Position numbers and translations under genes: made by a program. Shown in pieces: positions 35,554 to 44,213 of a DNA stretch of 64,000 bases. Every line of letters begins with the position of its first letter. The stretch's first letter is position 1. The notes under the pieces are model-generated. The model worked only from the letters and a program-made list of their open reading frames with translations. It was not told where the DNA came from and did not search any database. Source of the DNA: Vibrio sp. HI00D65 (GTDB taxonomy: Bacteria > Pseudomonadota > Gammaproteobacteria > Enterobacterales > Vibrionaceae); contig NZ_LWEH01000613.1 in the NCBI RefSeq assembly GCF_001635455.1, positions 62,001 to 126,000 on the forward strand. Direction: 5' to 3'.

Positions 35554-36273
35554 ATGCAAGAAAACTACAAAATTTTAGTGGTCGATGACGATGCTCGTTT
35601 ACGTTCTTTGCTAGAACGCTATCTGTCAGAGCAAGGCTTTCAAGTACGTAGCGTGGCAAACAGTGAACAGATGGACCGCCTGTTAACCCGTGAAAACTTT
35701 CACTTAATGGTATTGGATCTAATGTTGCCGGGCGAAGACGGTCTATCAATCTGTCGTCGTCTAAGAAATGCAAATAACTCTTTGCCTATCTTGATGCTGA
35801 CAGCAAAAGGTGATGAAGTGGATCGTATTGTTGGTTTGGAAGTTGGTGCTGATGACTATCTACCAAAACCATTCAACCCACGTGAACTGCTTGCTCGTAT
35901 CAAAGCAGTATTACGTCGCCAAGTAATTGAAGCGCCAGGTGCCCCAAGCACAGAAGAATCAGTGGTTGAGTTTGGTGAATTCCGTTTGAATTTGGGTACG
36001 CGTGAGATGTTCCGCGGTGAAGAGCCAATGCCGCTGACTTCAGGTGAATTTGCGGTACTTAAATCATTAGTCACCAACGCACGTGAGCCAATGTCTCGCG
36101 ATAAGCTGATGAACATGGCTCGTGGTCGTGAGTATTCAGCGATGGAACGTTCTATCGACGTGCAGATTTCTCGCTTACGTCGCCTAGTGGAAGAAGACCC
36201 AAGTAAGCCTCGCTATATCCAAACAGTGTGGGGTTTAGGTTATGTCTTCGTTCCTGATGGTAAGGCGTTGTAA
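35554..36273 (+). CDS. ompR: Osmolarity response regulator OmpR
   Basis: Two-component response regulator controlling porins and other envelope genes. 239 residues, as in E. coli. Receiver domain residues 1-120 with acidic pocket D11-D12, phospho-acceptor D55 (VLDLMLPGEDG), T/K switch residues (MLTAKG, YLPKPFNPREL). The C-terminal winged-helix domain (about 135-237) has the RSIDVQISRLRRLVEEDP recognition helix. envZ follows after 166 bases, instead of the 4-base overlap seen in E. coli, with a terminator-like hairpin between. Confidence 0.97.
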   Translation: MQENYKILVVDDDARLRSLLERYLSEQGFQVRSVANSEQMDRLLTRENFHLMVLDLMLPGEDGLSICRRLRNANNSLPILMLTAKGDEVDRIVGLEVGADDYLPKPFNPRELLARIKAVLRRQVIEAPGAPSTEESVVEFGEFRLNLGTREMFRGEEPMPLTSGEFAVLKSLVTNAREPMSRDKLMNMARGREYSAMERSIDVQISRLRRLVEEDPSKPRYIQTVWGLGYVFVPDGKAL

Positions 36274-36333
36274 TTTAGTATTGAAAGCCCGAAAGCCGTT
36301 TCATTGATTCTGCGATTCAGAGCTCTCTATTTG

Positions 36334-36369
36334 CGGGCCATCTCATTGATATGTGATGGCCCGTTTTCT
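36334..36369 (+). terminator. Terminator-like hairpin between ompR and envZ
   Basis: CGGGCCATC (36334-36342) and GATGGCCCG (36355-36363) form a perfect 9-base stem with a 12-base loop, followed by TTTTCTATT. It would end most ompR transcripts before envZ or attenuate read-through. Confidence 0.8.
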
Positions 36370-36439
36370 ATTCAGAGCGAAGGTTTATGGTTATAGTCAT
36401 ATAACGCTTTGTTTTTTCTCTCAACATCTTGGGTGCCCC

Positions 36440-37735
36440 ATGCGTATACGTAGCTCCTTTACTCAGTCGATAGTACTTTTCTTAACGTTATTGGTCGCAA
36501 GCCAAATCTTTTCTTACTACGCAGTATTTAATTACGCTTTAATGCCTAGTTTGCAGCAGTTCAATAAGATACTGGCTCATGAGCTGAATTTAGTTCTAGA
36601 CCAAAGACATGATATTGAGATTGAGGCCCCAATGCGCCAGCGCGTGCTTGAGCAATTAGGGGTGACGGTACATGCTAAAGATAGCGAAGTAGCGAACGAA
36701 TATTACCACGCAGTCTCGATTGACTTGATGAGTGAGGAGATGACCAAAGAGTTAGGATCTGAGACTGAAGTGCGTCTGATTCTAGCCAAAGATAGCTATG
36801 TGTTGTGGATGGATATTGCAAAACTTCCTAATTCACTGATTCGCATACCGTTATCAGAGCTTCAAGAAGAAGACTTTATGCCACTATTTCGCAATAGTCT
36901 GATCATGGCAATGTTAATCGTTGCTGGTGGATGGTTATTTATTCGTTTGCAAAACAGGCCATTGATCGCTTTAGAAAGAGCAGCGCAGGAGGTTGGGCGT
37001 GGTGAAATTCCACCGCCATTAACGGTGCGAGGAACAAAGGAAATTCGTTCAGTGACTCGGACTTTTAATCAAATGTCTAAGGATATCCAAGAGTTAGAAG
37101 AAGATAGAACGTTGTTGATGGCAGGGGTGAGTCATGATTTACGTACCCCACTTACTCGTATTCGTTTAGCGACAGAAATGATGTCACCGGAAGACAGTTA
37201 TTTAGCCGAAGGTATTATCAGTGATACGGAAGAGTGTAATGAGATCATTAGCCAATTTATGGATTACCTAAAGCCAGTTGATCGAGAGTCATTTGAAGCG
37301 GTCGCTGTCGATGATATTGCACGCGAGGTATCAAGCTCTGAAGGTGGCTATGAGGTACAAATTGAAACGGATATTCCGGATACCATGAAGCCTGCATTAG
37401 GCAACCCGATCGCGATGAAGCGTGCTGTGAGTAACTTAGTGGTCAATGCGCTGCGTTATGGTAATGGTTGGGTGAAAGTATCAACGGGTATGACAGCGGA
37501 TAACAAACTGGCTTGGGTGACAGTAGAAGATAACGGTCCGGGTATCCCACAAGACCAGATCGGCAAGCTATTTGAACCCTTCACTCGTGGCGATACGGCT
37601 CGTGGCAGTGAAGGAACAGGCTTAGGCTTGGCGATTGTGAAACGTATTGTTAGCCAACACCAAGGTGCGGTAGTGGTGAATAACCGTAGTGAAGGCGGCT
37701 TAAAAGCGCAGATCAGTTTCCCTGTTAAGCCTTAG
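36440..37735 (+). CDS. envZ: Osmosensor histidine kinase EnvZ
   Basis: Inner-membrane sensor kinase partner of OmpR. 431 residues. Membrane spans near residues 11-32 and 155-175 flank a periplasmic domain; then HAMP (PLIALERAAQEVGRGEIPPPL), the His box AGVSHDLRTPLTRIRLATEM with the phospho-His near residue 232, and the ATPase domain with N (NLVVNALRYG), G1 (VEDNGPGIP), F (KLFEPFTRGD) and G2 (GTGLGLAIV) boxes. ATG 36440 (MRIRSSF) fits the family; an upstream in-frame start would lie next to the hairpin. It has no strong ribosome site. Confidence 0.95.
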   Translation: MRIRSSFTQSIVLFLTLLVASQIFSYYAVFNYALMPSLQQFNKILAHELNLVLDQRHDIEIEAPMRQRVLEQLGVTVHAKDSEVANEYYHAVSIDLMSEEMTKELGSETEVRLILAKDSYVLWMDIAKLPNSLIRIPLSELQEEDFMPLFRNSLIMAMLIVAGGWLFIRLQNRPLIALERAAQEVGRGEIPPPLTVRGTKEIRSVTRTFNQMSKDIQELEEDRTLLMAGVSHDLRTPLTRIRLATEMMSPEDSYLAEGIISDTEECNEIISQFMDYLKPVDRESFEAVAVDDIAREVSSSEGGYEVQIETDIPDTMKPALGNPIAMKRAVSNLVVNALRYGNGWVKVSTGMTADNKLAWVTVEDNGPGIPQDQIGKLFEPFTRGDTARGSEGTGLGLAIVKRIVSQHQGAVVVNNRSEGGLKAQISFPVKP

Positions 37736-38024
37736 GTCATAATGAGTTACAGGGAGGGGATGAAAATAACCTCCTAGTTCGGTCTTTTCCTTGCAGTAAC
37801 ATTAATGTTGGTCTTAACCTAAAAAATCCTGCATTGTAAAATATGGGGCGCCTGTAAGTGAATTACCTCAGAAATGGTGTTTATTTTCTTTAGAAATGCT
37901 TATTGAGGCCAACGATGCTTGGCTTTGAATTGATCTGGATGTGGGGTAAAGATCTAATCCATAAATCCCCCACTTTCGATGTAAATTGAGATATAAAAAT
38001 TTTATAAGAGCGTGCATTTATATT
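37736..38024. other. Spacer between envZ and the MarR gene
   Basis: No gene is seen. A weak GGAGG / CCTCC inverted repeat at 37755-37776 may help end envZ transcription but lacks a good T run. The end of the region is A/T-rich and should hold the promoter of the MarR gene. Confidence 0.35.
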
Positions 38025-38038
38025 GTTAGCATGCTAAC
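38025..38038. promoter_or_regulatory. MarR operator 1
   Basis: GTTAGCATGCTAAC is a perfect 14-base palindrome 8 bases before the MarR ATG. The same palindrome with one central change recurs at 38482-38495, before the next gene. This is the expected layout for autoregulation. Confidence 0.75.
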
Positions 38039-38046
38039 CTTTTAAT

Positions 38047-38466
38047 ATGAAACTAGATGATAGCCTTGGTTTTTTAATCAATAAAGCCGCCGGAGAGATG
38101 AAATACACATTTGAAAACTCTCTACGACCTTTCAATCTGACACCTGGCCAATGGTCAGTTCTGTCACGTCTAACAGAAAAGGAGGGGCAAACAATAGGCG
38201 CAATTGGCAAGTCATTATATTTTGATAAGCCAACGATATCTGGAATCATAAAACGTCTGGAGAATAAAGGTCTAATCGTTAAACGACGTCAGTCTGAGGA
38301 TCAAAGAATCATAACGATCTATTTAACGAGTGCAGCAAAAGACTTGATGATTGAGCTTCCCAACTTGGCCATGGCCGTAAACACAAAAGCACTCAAGAAC
38401 TTTGATGCAGAAGAGACAAAGATCCTGAAAATGTATTTAAAAAGAATCCTAGATAATATGGATTAA
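38047..38466 (+). CDS. MarR family transcriptional regulator
   Basis: A 139-residue winged-helix repressor, cytosolic dimer. The domain order is typical: N-terminal dimer helices (SLGFLINKAAGEMKYTFENSL), helix-turn-helix (EGQTIGAIGKSLYFDKPTISGIIKRLENKGLI, quoted in part: DKPTISGIIKRLENKGL), wing (VKRRQSEDQRIITIYLT, containing the conserved Asp-x-Arg), then C-terminal dimer helices. The ligand cannot be inferred. A palindrome just upstream and a copy before the downstream gene suggest that it represses itself and the small membrane protein that follows. Confidence 0.92.
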   Translation: MKLDDSLGFLINKAAGEMKYTFENSLRPFNLTPGQWSVLSRLTEKEGQTIGAIGKSLYFDKPTISGIIKRLENKGLIVKRRQSEDQRIITIYLTSAAKDLMIELPNLAMAVNTKALKNFDAEETKILKMYLKRILDNMD

Positions 38467-38481
38467 ATTTTTACCCATTTA

Positions 38482-38495
38482 GTTAGCGTGCTAAC
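38482..38495. promoter_or_regulatory. MarR operator 2
   Basis: GTTAGCGTGCTAAC matches operator 1 at 13 of 14 positions. It lies between the MarR gene stop (38466) and the ribosome site of the membrane-protein gene, implying a second regulated promoter here. Confidence 0.75.
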
Positions 38496-38514
38496 TATTT
38501 TCGCAGAGGATAGA

Positions 38515-38982
38515 ATGAAAAACTTAATGAAAATTGTTCATTTAATTAGTTTATGTGTGTTTTTTGGCAGCATAGTGACATATGTATTTCTTGGTTTAAT
38601 CACACCAGAAACTGACATGCATGCGCTTGCTTTGAATCGAGAGTGGGTTTTAAAAAGTACGACTTACTTAACTGTAGTGGCTATGTGTACTACAGGTTTT
38701 ACTGGGTTAGTCTTAAGCGGTAAACCTAAATCTTTTTGGGTTTGGGCCAAGTTGTTTAGCTTTATGTTGATTTGCCTTAACACCTACTTCTTTGTTTACC
38801 CGGCAATCGTGACATCGACTTTGGCATTAGGTACTGATGAGTTGAAATTTCTAGAGGCTCTTGAGTATGAAGCTGTCTTTGGCGCATTCAACATTGTGCT
38901 TATTTTAATGTCTATTGTGTTCGCTGTGAGTAAACCTAAGTTATCTGTTGCAGGCATTAAAAGAGCCATGAAAGCAAATTAA
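38515..38982 (+). CDS. Small four-span membrane protein of unknown function
   Basis: 155 residues with about four hydrophobic spans (IVHLISLCVFFGSIVTYVFLG, LTVVAMCTTGFTGLVLSG, LFSFMLICLNTYFFVYPAIV, VFGAFNIVLILMSIVFAV). I cannot name the family with confidence; it resembles the DUF2269-like small integral membrane proteins in layout. ATG 38515 follows GAGGA at good spacing. It is placed behind a MarR-type regulator with a matching operator, so it is probably the regulated target, perhaps in stress or toxic-compound response (inference). Confidence 0.75.
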   Translation: MKNLMKIVHLISLCVFFGSIVTYVFLGLITPETDMHALALNREWVLKSTTYLTVVAMCTTGFTGLVLSGKPKSFWVWAKLFSFMLICLNTYFFVYPAIVTSTLALGTDELKFLEALEYEAVFGAFNIVLILMSIVFAVSKPKLSVAGIKRAMKAN

Positions 38983-39243
38983 GATTATTGAGTTTTGTCG
39001 ATGTCCAATTGATTGAGAAGCAATTATTCGTCGGTATCACACTCTCCTAGGTACAAAAGGGGTTTTCGAGTCGGAAATGTCACATCTAAGTACTCAGTTT
39101 TGATTCTTGATCGAGCAAGAAAGATGAACATAGATTTTTAATTGAAGGCTTAGCTAAACACCTTTTGCTAACTATATTGCATAATCTTTACTGTATAAGC
39201 TGATATTCAGAACTGCTTTCACTATGAAAGTAAAAGTAGCGTA
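38983..39243. other. Spacer downstream of the small membrane protein
   Basis: About 260 A/T-rich bases up to the recG terminator. No gene or convincing structure is seen. Confidence 0.4.
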
Positions 39244-39273
39244 AAAAAGGCCTCCTAAATGGAAGCCTTTTTA
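39244..39273 (-). terminator. Terminator after recG
   Basis: AAGGCCTCC / GGAAGCCTT stem (one mismatch) followed by TTTTTT on the minus strand, about 30 bases past the recG stop; probably ends the gmk-rpoZ-spoT-recG unit. Confidence 0.8.
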
Positions 39274-39299
39274 CATTGTAAGCTTGAATATCTGGGCTA

Positions 39300-41378
39300 T
39301 TATGCCTTCGAATACACATCACGTTCACCTAGCCAGCGATTGATGATCGCCTTAGCGTTATCGGGATAGCTATCATGAATATGGCGTGCGATACGTTGCA
39401 CTTCAGGGATTAAACGTTGGTCTCGTACTAAGTCGGCAATCTTGAAATCAGCCAAGCCTGTTTGTTTAGTACCAAGCAGTTCACCAGGGCCACGGATCTC
39501 TAAGTCTCGCTGAGCAATCACAAAGCCATCGTTACTTTCACGTAGCACCCCTAAGCGCTTCTGAGCGGTTTTTGATAGCGGAGAGTGATACAGTAGTACA
39601 CAGTGGCTTGCGACCGAACCACGGCCAACACGACCGCGTAATTGGTGAAGTTGAGCTAGGCCAAGACGCTCTGGGTTCTCGATGATCATTAAGCTCGAAT
39701 TCGGTACGTCCACACCCACTTCAATCACCGTTGTGGCAACCAGTAAGTGCAGCTTATTCCCTTTGAAATCCTGCATCACAGCCTGTTTTTCGGCAGGTTT
39801 CATTCGGCCGTGTACTAAACCAATTTTTACGTCTGGCAGTTTACGTTGCAGCTCTTCTGCTGTATCTGCAGCAGCTTGCGCTTCCAATACCTCAGACTCA
39901 TCAATCAGAGTACACACCCAATAGGCTTGTTTGCCTTCGTTGAGGCAGGCATTACGCACTCGTTCAACAATGTCCTCACGTTTGGTGTCAGGGATGGCGA
40001 CGGTTTGAATAGGTGTTCGACCCGGCGGCAGCTCATCAATGATTGAGGTCTCGAGGTCAGCATAGGCCGTCATTGCTAGTGTTCGTGGAATGGGCGTTGC
40101 CGTCATCACTAATTGGTGAGGATAGTAACCTTGCTTAGCGCCTTTTTCACGCAGCTCTAATCGCTGGTGGACACCGAATCGGTGTTGCTCATCAATGATG
40201 ACTAAGCCAAGGTTTTTGAATTCGACGTGTTCTTGAAAGAGAGCATGAGTACCGACCACCATCTGTGCTTCACCACTGCCAATGCGCGTAAGCTCAGTCT
40301 CACGTGCTTTACCTTTGAGTTTGCCCGCCAGCCAACCGACTTGAATGCCCATGGCTTCAAACCAATTGGCGAAGTTGATTGCGTGCTGTTCTGCTAATAG
40401 TTCGGTTGGTGCCATCAAAGCGACTTGCTGACCATGTTCCAGTGCGCGAACCGCCGCTAGCGCAGCAACCAAGGTTTTACCTGAACCTACATCGCCTTGT
40501 ACTAAGCGCATCATTGGGTGTGGCTTTTCTAAGTCACTTTCAATTTCTTGGGTTACGCGTGCTTGAGCATTGGTTGGCGAGAATGGTAGCTGAGCCAGTA
40601 GTTTATCTTTGAGTGTATTCACGGGAGGAAGCGGCATCGCTTTATCTTGCTGTCCTTTACTGCGAACAGACAGCATCGACAGGTTTTGAGCCAGTAATTC
40701 TTCCATAATCAAACGCAGCTGGGCTGGGTGTTTACCTTCATCAAATAACTCGAGATCGATACCCGGAGGTGGTCTGTGAATGGTATGCAGTGCTTGTGCG
40801 AGAGTAATTTGATGGTCGTACAAACCAGACGGTAGTAGCTCATTGACGGCTGCTTTGTCGATCAGTTCTAATGCTTGGTCGGTCAGGTTACGCAGTGTGA
40901 CTTGTCTCAGTCCTTCAGTGGTTGGATACACAGGAGTAAGGTTCGCTTCCACGTCTGGTTGCTGTCTTGGAGCAAAGAATTTGTAATCCGGATGGACGAT
41001 CTCAAGCCCCATATTACCACGCTTGATTTCACCATAAGCATGAACTTGCTTGCCCTCGGCAAAGTTGTTCTTCATACCGGCGGTGAAGTTGAAAAAGCGC
41101 AGTGTAATAGTGCCATTACCGTCGCTGATCTTTACCGCCAACATCTTACGTTTACCGAAAATGGTATCCACGCTCATCACCTTGCCTTGGACTGCGGCCC
41201 AGATTCCAGCGTGCAGTTTGATGATCGGATAGATTCGCGTTCTATCTTCATAACGTAATGGCAGATGAAACAGTAGGTCTTGTACATTGCTAAGCCCAAC
41301 CTTTTCCAGTTTCTCTGCGACTTTAGCGCCGACTCCAGATAAAGAGTTGAGAGGGATAGCAGATAAAAGCTGTGACAT
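39300..41378 (-). CDS. recG: ATP-dependent DNA helicase RecG
   Basis: Branch-migration helicase that remodels stalled forks and Holliday junctions. 692 residues (E. coli 693). The N-terminal wedge/OB domain (KISDGNGTITLRFFNF) is followed by helicase motifs I (QGDVGSGKTLVA), Ia (PTELLAEQH), II (IIDEQHRFGVHQR), III (TATPIPRT), IV-VI (GLVHGRMKPAEK, ATTVIEVGVDVPN, QLRGRVGRG) and the C-terminal TRG-like part. ATG 41378 gives the MSQLLSAIPLNSLSGVG start seen in vibrios; ATG 41390 is four codons longer. The spacer to spoT holds a repeat element. Confidence 0.96.
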   Translation of the reverse strand: MSQLLSAIPLNSLSGVGAKVAEKLEKVGLSNVQDLLFHLPLRYEDRTRIYPIIKLHAGIWAAVQGKVMSVDTIFGKRKMLAVKISDGNGTITLRFFNFTAGMKNNFAEGKQVHAYGEIKRGNMGLEIVHPDYKFFAPRQQPDVEANLTPVYPTTEGLRQVTLRNLTDQALELIDKAAVNELLPSGLYDHQITLAQALHTIHRPPPGIDLELFDEGKHPAQLRLIMEELLAQNLSMLSVRSKGQQDKAMPLPPVNTLKDKLLAQLPFSPTNAQARVTQEIESDLEKPHPMMRLVQGDVGSGKTLVAALAAVRALEHGQQVALMAPTELLAEQHAINFANWFEAMGIQVGWLAGKLKGKARETELTRIGSGEAQMVVGTHALFQEHVEFKNLGLVIIDEQHRFGVHQRLELREKGAKQGYYPHQLVMTATPIPRTLAMTAYADLETSIIDELPPGRTPIQTVAIPDTKREDIVERVRNACLNEGKQAYWVCTLIDESEVLEAQAAADTAEELQRKLPDVKIGLVHGRMKPAEKQAVMQDFKGNKLHLLVATTVIEVGVDVPNSSLMIIENPERLGLAQLHQLRGRVGRGSVASHCVLLYHSPLSKTAQKRLGVLRESNDGFVIAQRDLEIRGPGELLGTKQTGLADFKIADLVRDQRLIPEVQRIARHIHDSYPDNAKAIINRWLGERDVYSKA

Positions 41379-41440
41379 AACAAGGCTCATAAACGTAAGA
41401 GTGATGATCTATTCAAGCATTTTACTGGATTTTTGTACAG

Positions 41441-41650
41441 GATAAAGCTTAGAAGCGGATACGGGGTTCGAGTAAACGAGATGCGAAGAGATAAAAAGCA
41501 AATAGGATCTTGGAGTTATCGGTGTGATGAAAGAATAAGGCAGTAGAAAAAATTAAAGCAGACTCGAAAGACGAAAAGTTGAGTGCTGAAAAGCTTTTGC
41601 TCTTCGCATCTTGAGACTCGTATCTCTCATCTGCTTTATCTATCTGCTTT
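41441..41650. repeat. Inverted-repeat element between recG and spoT
   Basis: AGATGCGAAGAG (41479-41490) and CTCTTCGCATCT (41600-41611) are perfect 12-base inverted repeats about 110 bases apart, each next to AAAAAGC- or GCTTTT-like and ACGAG/CTCGT blocks. Shorter related blocks occur at 4388-4421. This looks like a dispersed, MITE-like or palindromic Vibrio repeat. In E. coli trmH lies in this place; no trmH is present. Confidence 0.6.
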
Positions 41651-41655
41651 TAGAG

Positions 41656-43782
41656 CTAGTTCTTACGGCGTCTTACTTTGAGCGCGTGTGGCATCACACG
41701 TAGCTTCTTCATAATGCTCGCAAGGTGAACACGATCTTTAGTCGTCAGCAAGATTGTCACTGTGTACAAGCGTCCATCACGTTCTTCGGTCGAAATACCG
41801 TGAATGTTTGAGCCTGTTTTCGAGATAACGTTAGTTAACTCAGCCAGTGCACCTTGGTGGTTCTGCAGATCAACCTGAAGTTCAGCTGTGAATTCTTGGT
41901 CGTAATCGTCAGACCATTCCACCGCCATATACTTGTCTGGTTCTTTTTGGTAGCCACGAACGTTTGGACACGTTTCACGGTGAACCACAAGACCACGACC
42001 TGGAGATACATGGGCAATGATGTGATCATCTGGAATCGGGTGACAACAGTTGGCGAACGTCAGCAATAATCCTTCAGCACCACGGATCGGAAGTTTCTTC
42101 CTTGGTATCCCGCTGTTGTTTTCCACTTCAGTCAGTTCGTCAGCATCGCCCAGTAAACGACGAGCAATCACGATACTCATTAGCTCACCAAGACCAATCG
42201 ATGCCAGCAAGTCTTCGATATTGTCGAGACGAAGATCAGACAATACATGTTCAACGTTTTCTTGGCCGATATCACCAATCGAATGTTCACCCAGTGCGTG
42301 GTTCAGCAGGCGACGACCTAGGGTAATCGACTCTTCACGACGCATGGTTTTCAGAACCTGACGGATCTTAGTACGCGCACGTGATGTCACCACATAGTTG
42401 AGCCATGCTGCATTCGGACGTGCGCCCGGAGCACTGATGATCTCAATGGTTTGACCGTTCTTCAGCGATTTGCTGAGTGGGTAAGGGCTCATGTCTACAC
42501 GAGCACCTACACACATGTTGCCGACATCGGTATGTACCGCGTAAGCAAAATCGACCGCTGTTGCGCCAGCAGGAAGTTCGACAATGCGACCCTTCGGCGT
42601 GAACACGAAGATCTCATCTGGGAACAGATCAGACTTAACGTTTTCAATGAATTCGAATGAGTTACCTGCGCTTTGTTGTAGCTCAAGTAAGCTCTGCATC
42701 CAACGTTGTGCTTTAACCTGTGCGGTAGTGCCATTACTGCTTCGTGAGCCATTGCCTTTGTATGACCAGTGCGCCGCGACACCTTTATCTGCCATTTGAT
42801 CCATATCTTCAGTACGGATCTGAACTTCAACTGGTACCCCGTGAGGGCCGATCATCGATGTATGCAGAGATTGGTAGCCGTTGGCTTTTGGTACCGCGAT
42901 GTAATCTTTCATGCGGCCAGGACGAGGCTTGTACAGGCTGTGTGCCTGACCCAATGCGCGATAACAAGTATCTGGAGTATCAACCACCACGCGGAAAGCG
43001 TAGATGTCCATAATGGTGTGGAAGCGCTGCTCTTTAGTTTTCATCTTGTTATAGATGGAGAACAGGTTCTTTTCACGACCAAGAACGCGAGCAGGTAAAC
43101 CGACTTCTTCAAGGCGGCCTTCGATTTCGCTATGGATACGTTGAATCATCTCTTTACGGTTACCACGCGCAGCTTTCACTACGTTTTTAAGTACGCGATA
43201 ACGGTTAGGGTAGAGGGCTTCGAAGCCTAGCTCTTCTAGTTCGGTCTTGATGTTATGAATACCAAGACGGTGAGCTAGTGGAGAATAGATTTCTAGGGTT
43301 TCACGAGCAATACGACGCTTTTTGTCAGGACGAAGTGCCCCAAGCGTACGCATGTTGTGAGTACGGTCAGCTAATTTGATCAAGATAACGCGGATGTCTT
43401 GCACCATGGCGAGAACCATCTTACGGAAGTTCTCTGCTTGCGCTTCTTTGCGATCACGAAATTTAAGCTTATCCAGCTTAGATACACCATCTACCAATTC
43501 AGCAACGGTATTGCCAAATTTTTCCTCTAGATCTTCTTTAGTGACATCACAGTCTTCAATCACATCATGAAGTAGAGCAGCTTGTAGAGTTTCGATATCC
43601 AGACGCATTTCTGCCAGGATTCTTGAAACAGCTACAGGGTGGATAATGTATGGTTCACCGCTTGAGCGGGTTTGCCCTTCGTGGGCGTCTCTCGCTACCA
43701 CATAAGATTGACGCAGAGCCTCAATTTGAGGCTCTGTTAGGTATTCTTGGGCAACGTCTTTGAGGCTATCGAATAGATACAA
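41656..43782 (-). CDS. spoT: Bifunctional (p)ppGpp synthase/hydrolase SpoT
   Basis: Makes and degrades the alarmone (p)ppGpp in response to carbon, fatty-acid and iron limitation. 708 residues (E. coli 702). The HD hydrolase domain (residues about 45-145) has HDVIEDC and the KLADRTHNMRTL catalytic part; the synthetase domain (about 230-345) has GRMKDYIAVPKANGYQSLHT; then TGS (about 385-450, FVFTPKGRIVELPAGATAVDFAYAVHT in part), helical/zinc-finger-like (CCHPIPDD) and C-terminal ACT domain (LTNVISKTGSNIHGIS). The start is TTG 43782 (MYLFDSL), as in E. coli. It lies 39 bases after rpoZ. Confidence 0.97.
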   Translation of the reverse strand: MYLFDSLKDVAQEYLTEPQIEALRQSYVVARDAHEGQTRSSGEPYIIHPVAVSRILAEMRLDIETLQAALLHDVIEDCDVTKEDLEEKFGNTVAELVDGVSKLDKLKFRDRKEAQAENFRKMVLAMVQDIRVILIKLADRTHNMRTLGALRPDKKRRIARETLEIYSPLAHRLGIHNIKTELEELGFEALYPNRYRVLKNVVKAARGNRKEMIQRIHSEIEGRLEEVGLPARVLGREKNLFSIYNKMKTKEQRFHTIMDIYAFRVVVDTPDTCYRALGQAHSLYKPRPGRMKDYIAVPKANGYQSLHTSMIGPHGVPVEVQIRTEDMDQMADKGVAAHWSYKGNGSRSSNGTTAQVKAQRWMQSLLELQQSAGNSFEFIENVKSDLFPDEIFVFTPKGRIVELPAGATAVDFAYAVHTDVGNMCVGARVDMSPYPLSKSLKNGQTIEIISAPGARPNAAWLNYVVTSRARTKIRQVLKTMRREESITLGRRLLNHALGEHSIGDIGQENVEHVLSDLRLDNIEDLLASIGLGELMSIVIARRLLGDADELTEVENNSGIPRKKLPIRGAEGLLLTFANCCHPIPDDHIIAHVSPGRGLVVHRETCPNVRGYQKEPDKYMAVEWSDDYDQEFTAELQVDLQNHQGALAELTNVISKTGSNIHGISTEERDGRLYTVTILLTTKDRVHLASIMKKLRVMPHALKVRRRKN

Positions 43783-43821
43783 ATTAAAGGCCCGGAAGGT
43801 TAATTAGTTCGAATGACGTTC

Positions 43822-44094
43822 TTAACGAGAGTGAGCGATGCTGCTTACTGCTGCAAGTTCAGCCGCTTCTTGCTCTTGTTGCTCTTGACGTTCACGAGCA
43901 TCTAGTACGTCTTTAGTGATAAGACCTTCTTCGATTTCGCGAAGAGCGATAACCGTTGGCTTATCGTTTTCTTCAGGCACTAGTGAATCTTTACCGCCAG
44001 TTTGCATTTGACGTGCGCGGCGAGCCGCAATAAGAACTAGGTCGAAACGGTTGCCAACTTTTTCAACAGCGTCTTGAACAGTTACGCGTGCCAT
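43822..44094 (-). CDS. rpoZ: RNA polymerase omega subunit
   Basis: Small core RNA polymerase subunit that helps fold beta-prime and forms part of a ppGpp site. 90 residues (E. coli 91). The family start MARVTVQDAVEKVGNRFDLVLIAARRARQMQ is complete (quoted in part: DAVEKVGNRFDLVLIAARRA), followed by KPTVIALREIEEGLI and a Glu/Gln-rich tail. The ATG follows GGAGT. It lies between gmk and spoT, the conserved order. Confidence 0.97.
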   Translation of the reverse strand: MARVTVQDAVEKVGNRFDLVLIAARRARQMQTGGKDSLVPEENDKPTVIALREIEEGLITKDVLDARERQEQQEQEAAELAAVSSIAHSR

Positions 44095-44213
44095 GAGGAC
44101 TCCAAATAGTAATTAACTAATAAATTTTTGATGACGAGAAAGTATACAAGTTTAACTAGAGACTTTCTAGATCACCGTATACTTATCTCAATGGAAAATC
44201 TAGCCTTGCTAAA

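Noticed and set aside
42507..43098. Open frames inside spoT on both strands
   Set aside because: Shadow frames of a strongly conserved gene; no independent signals.
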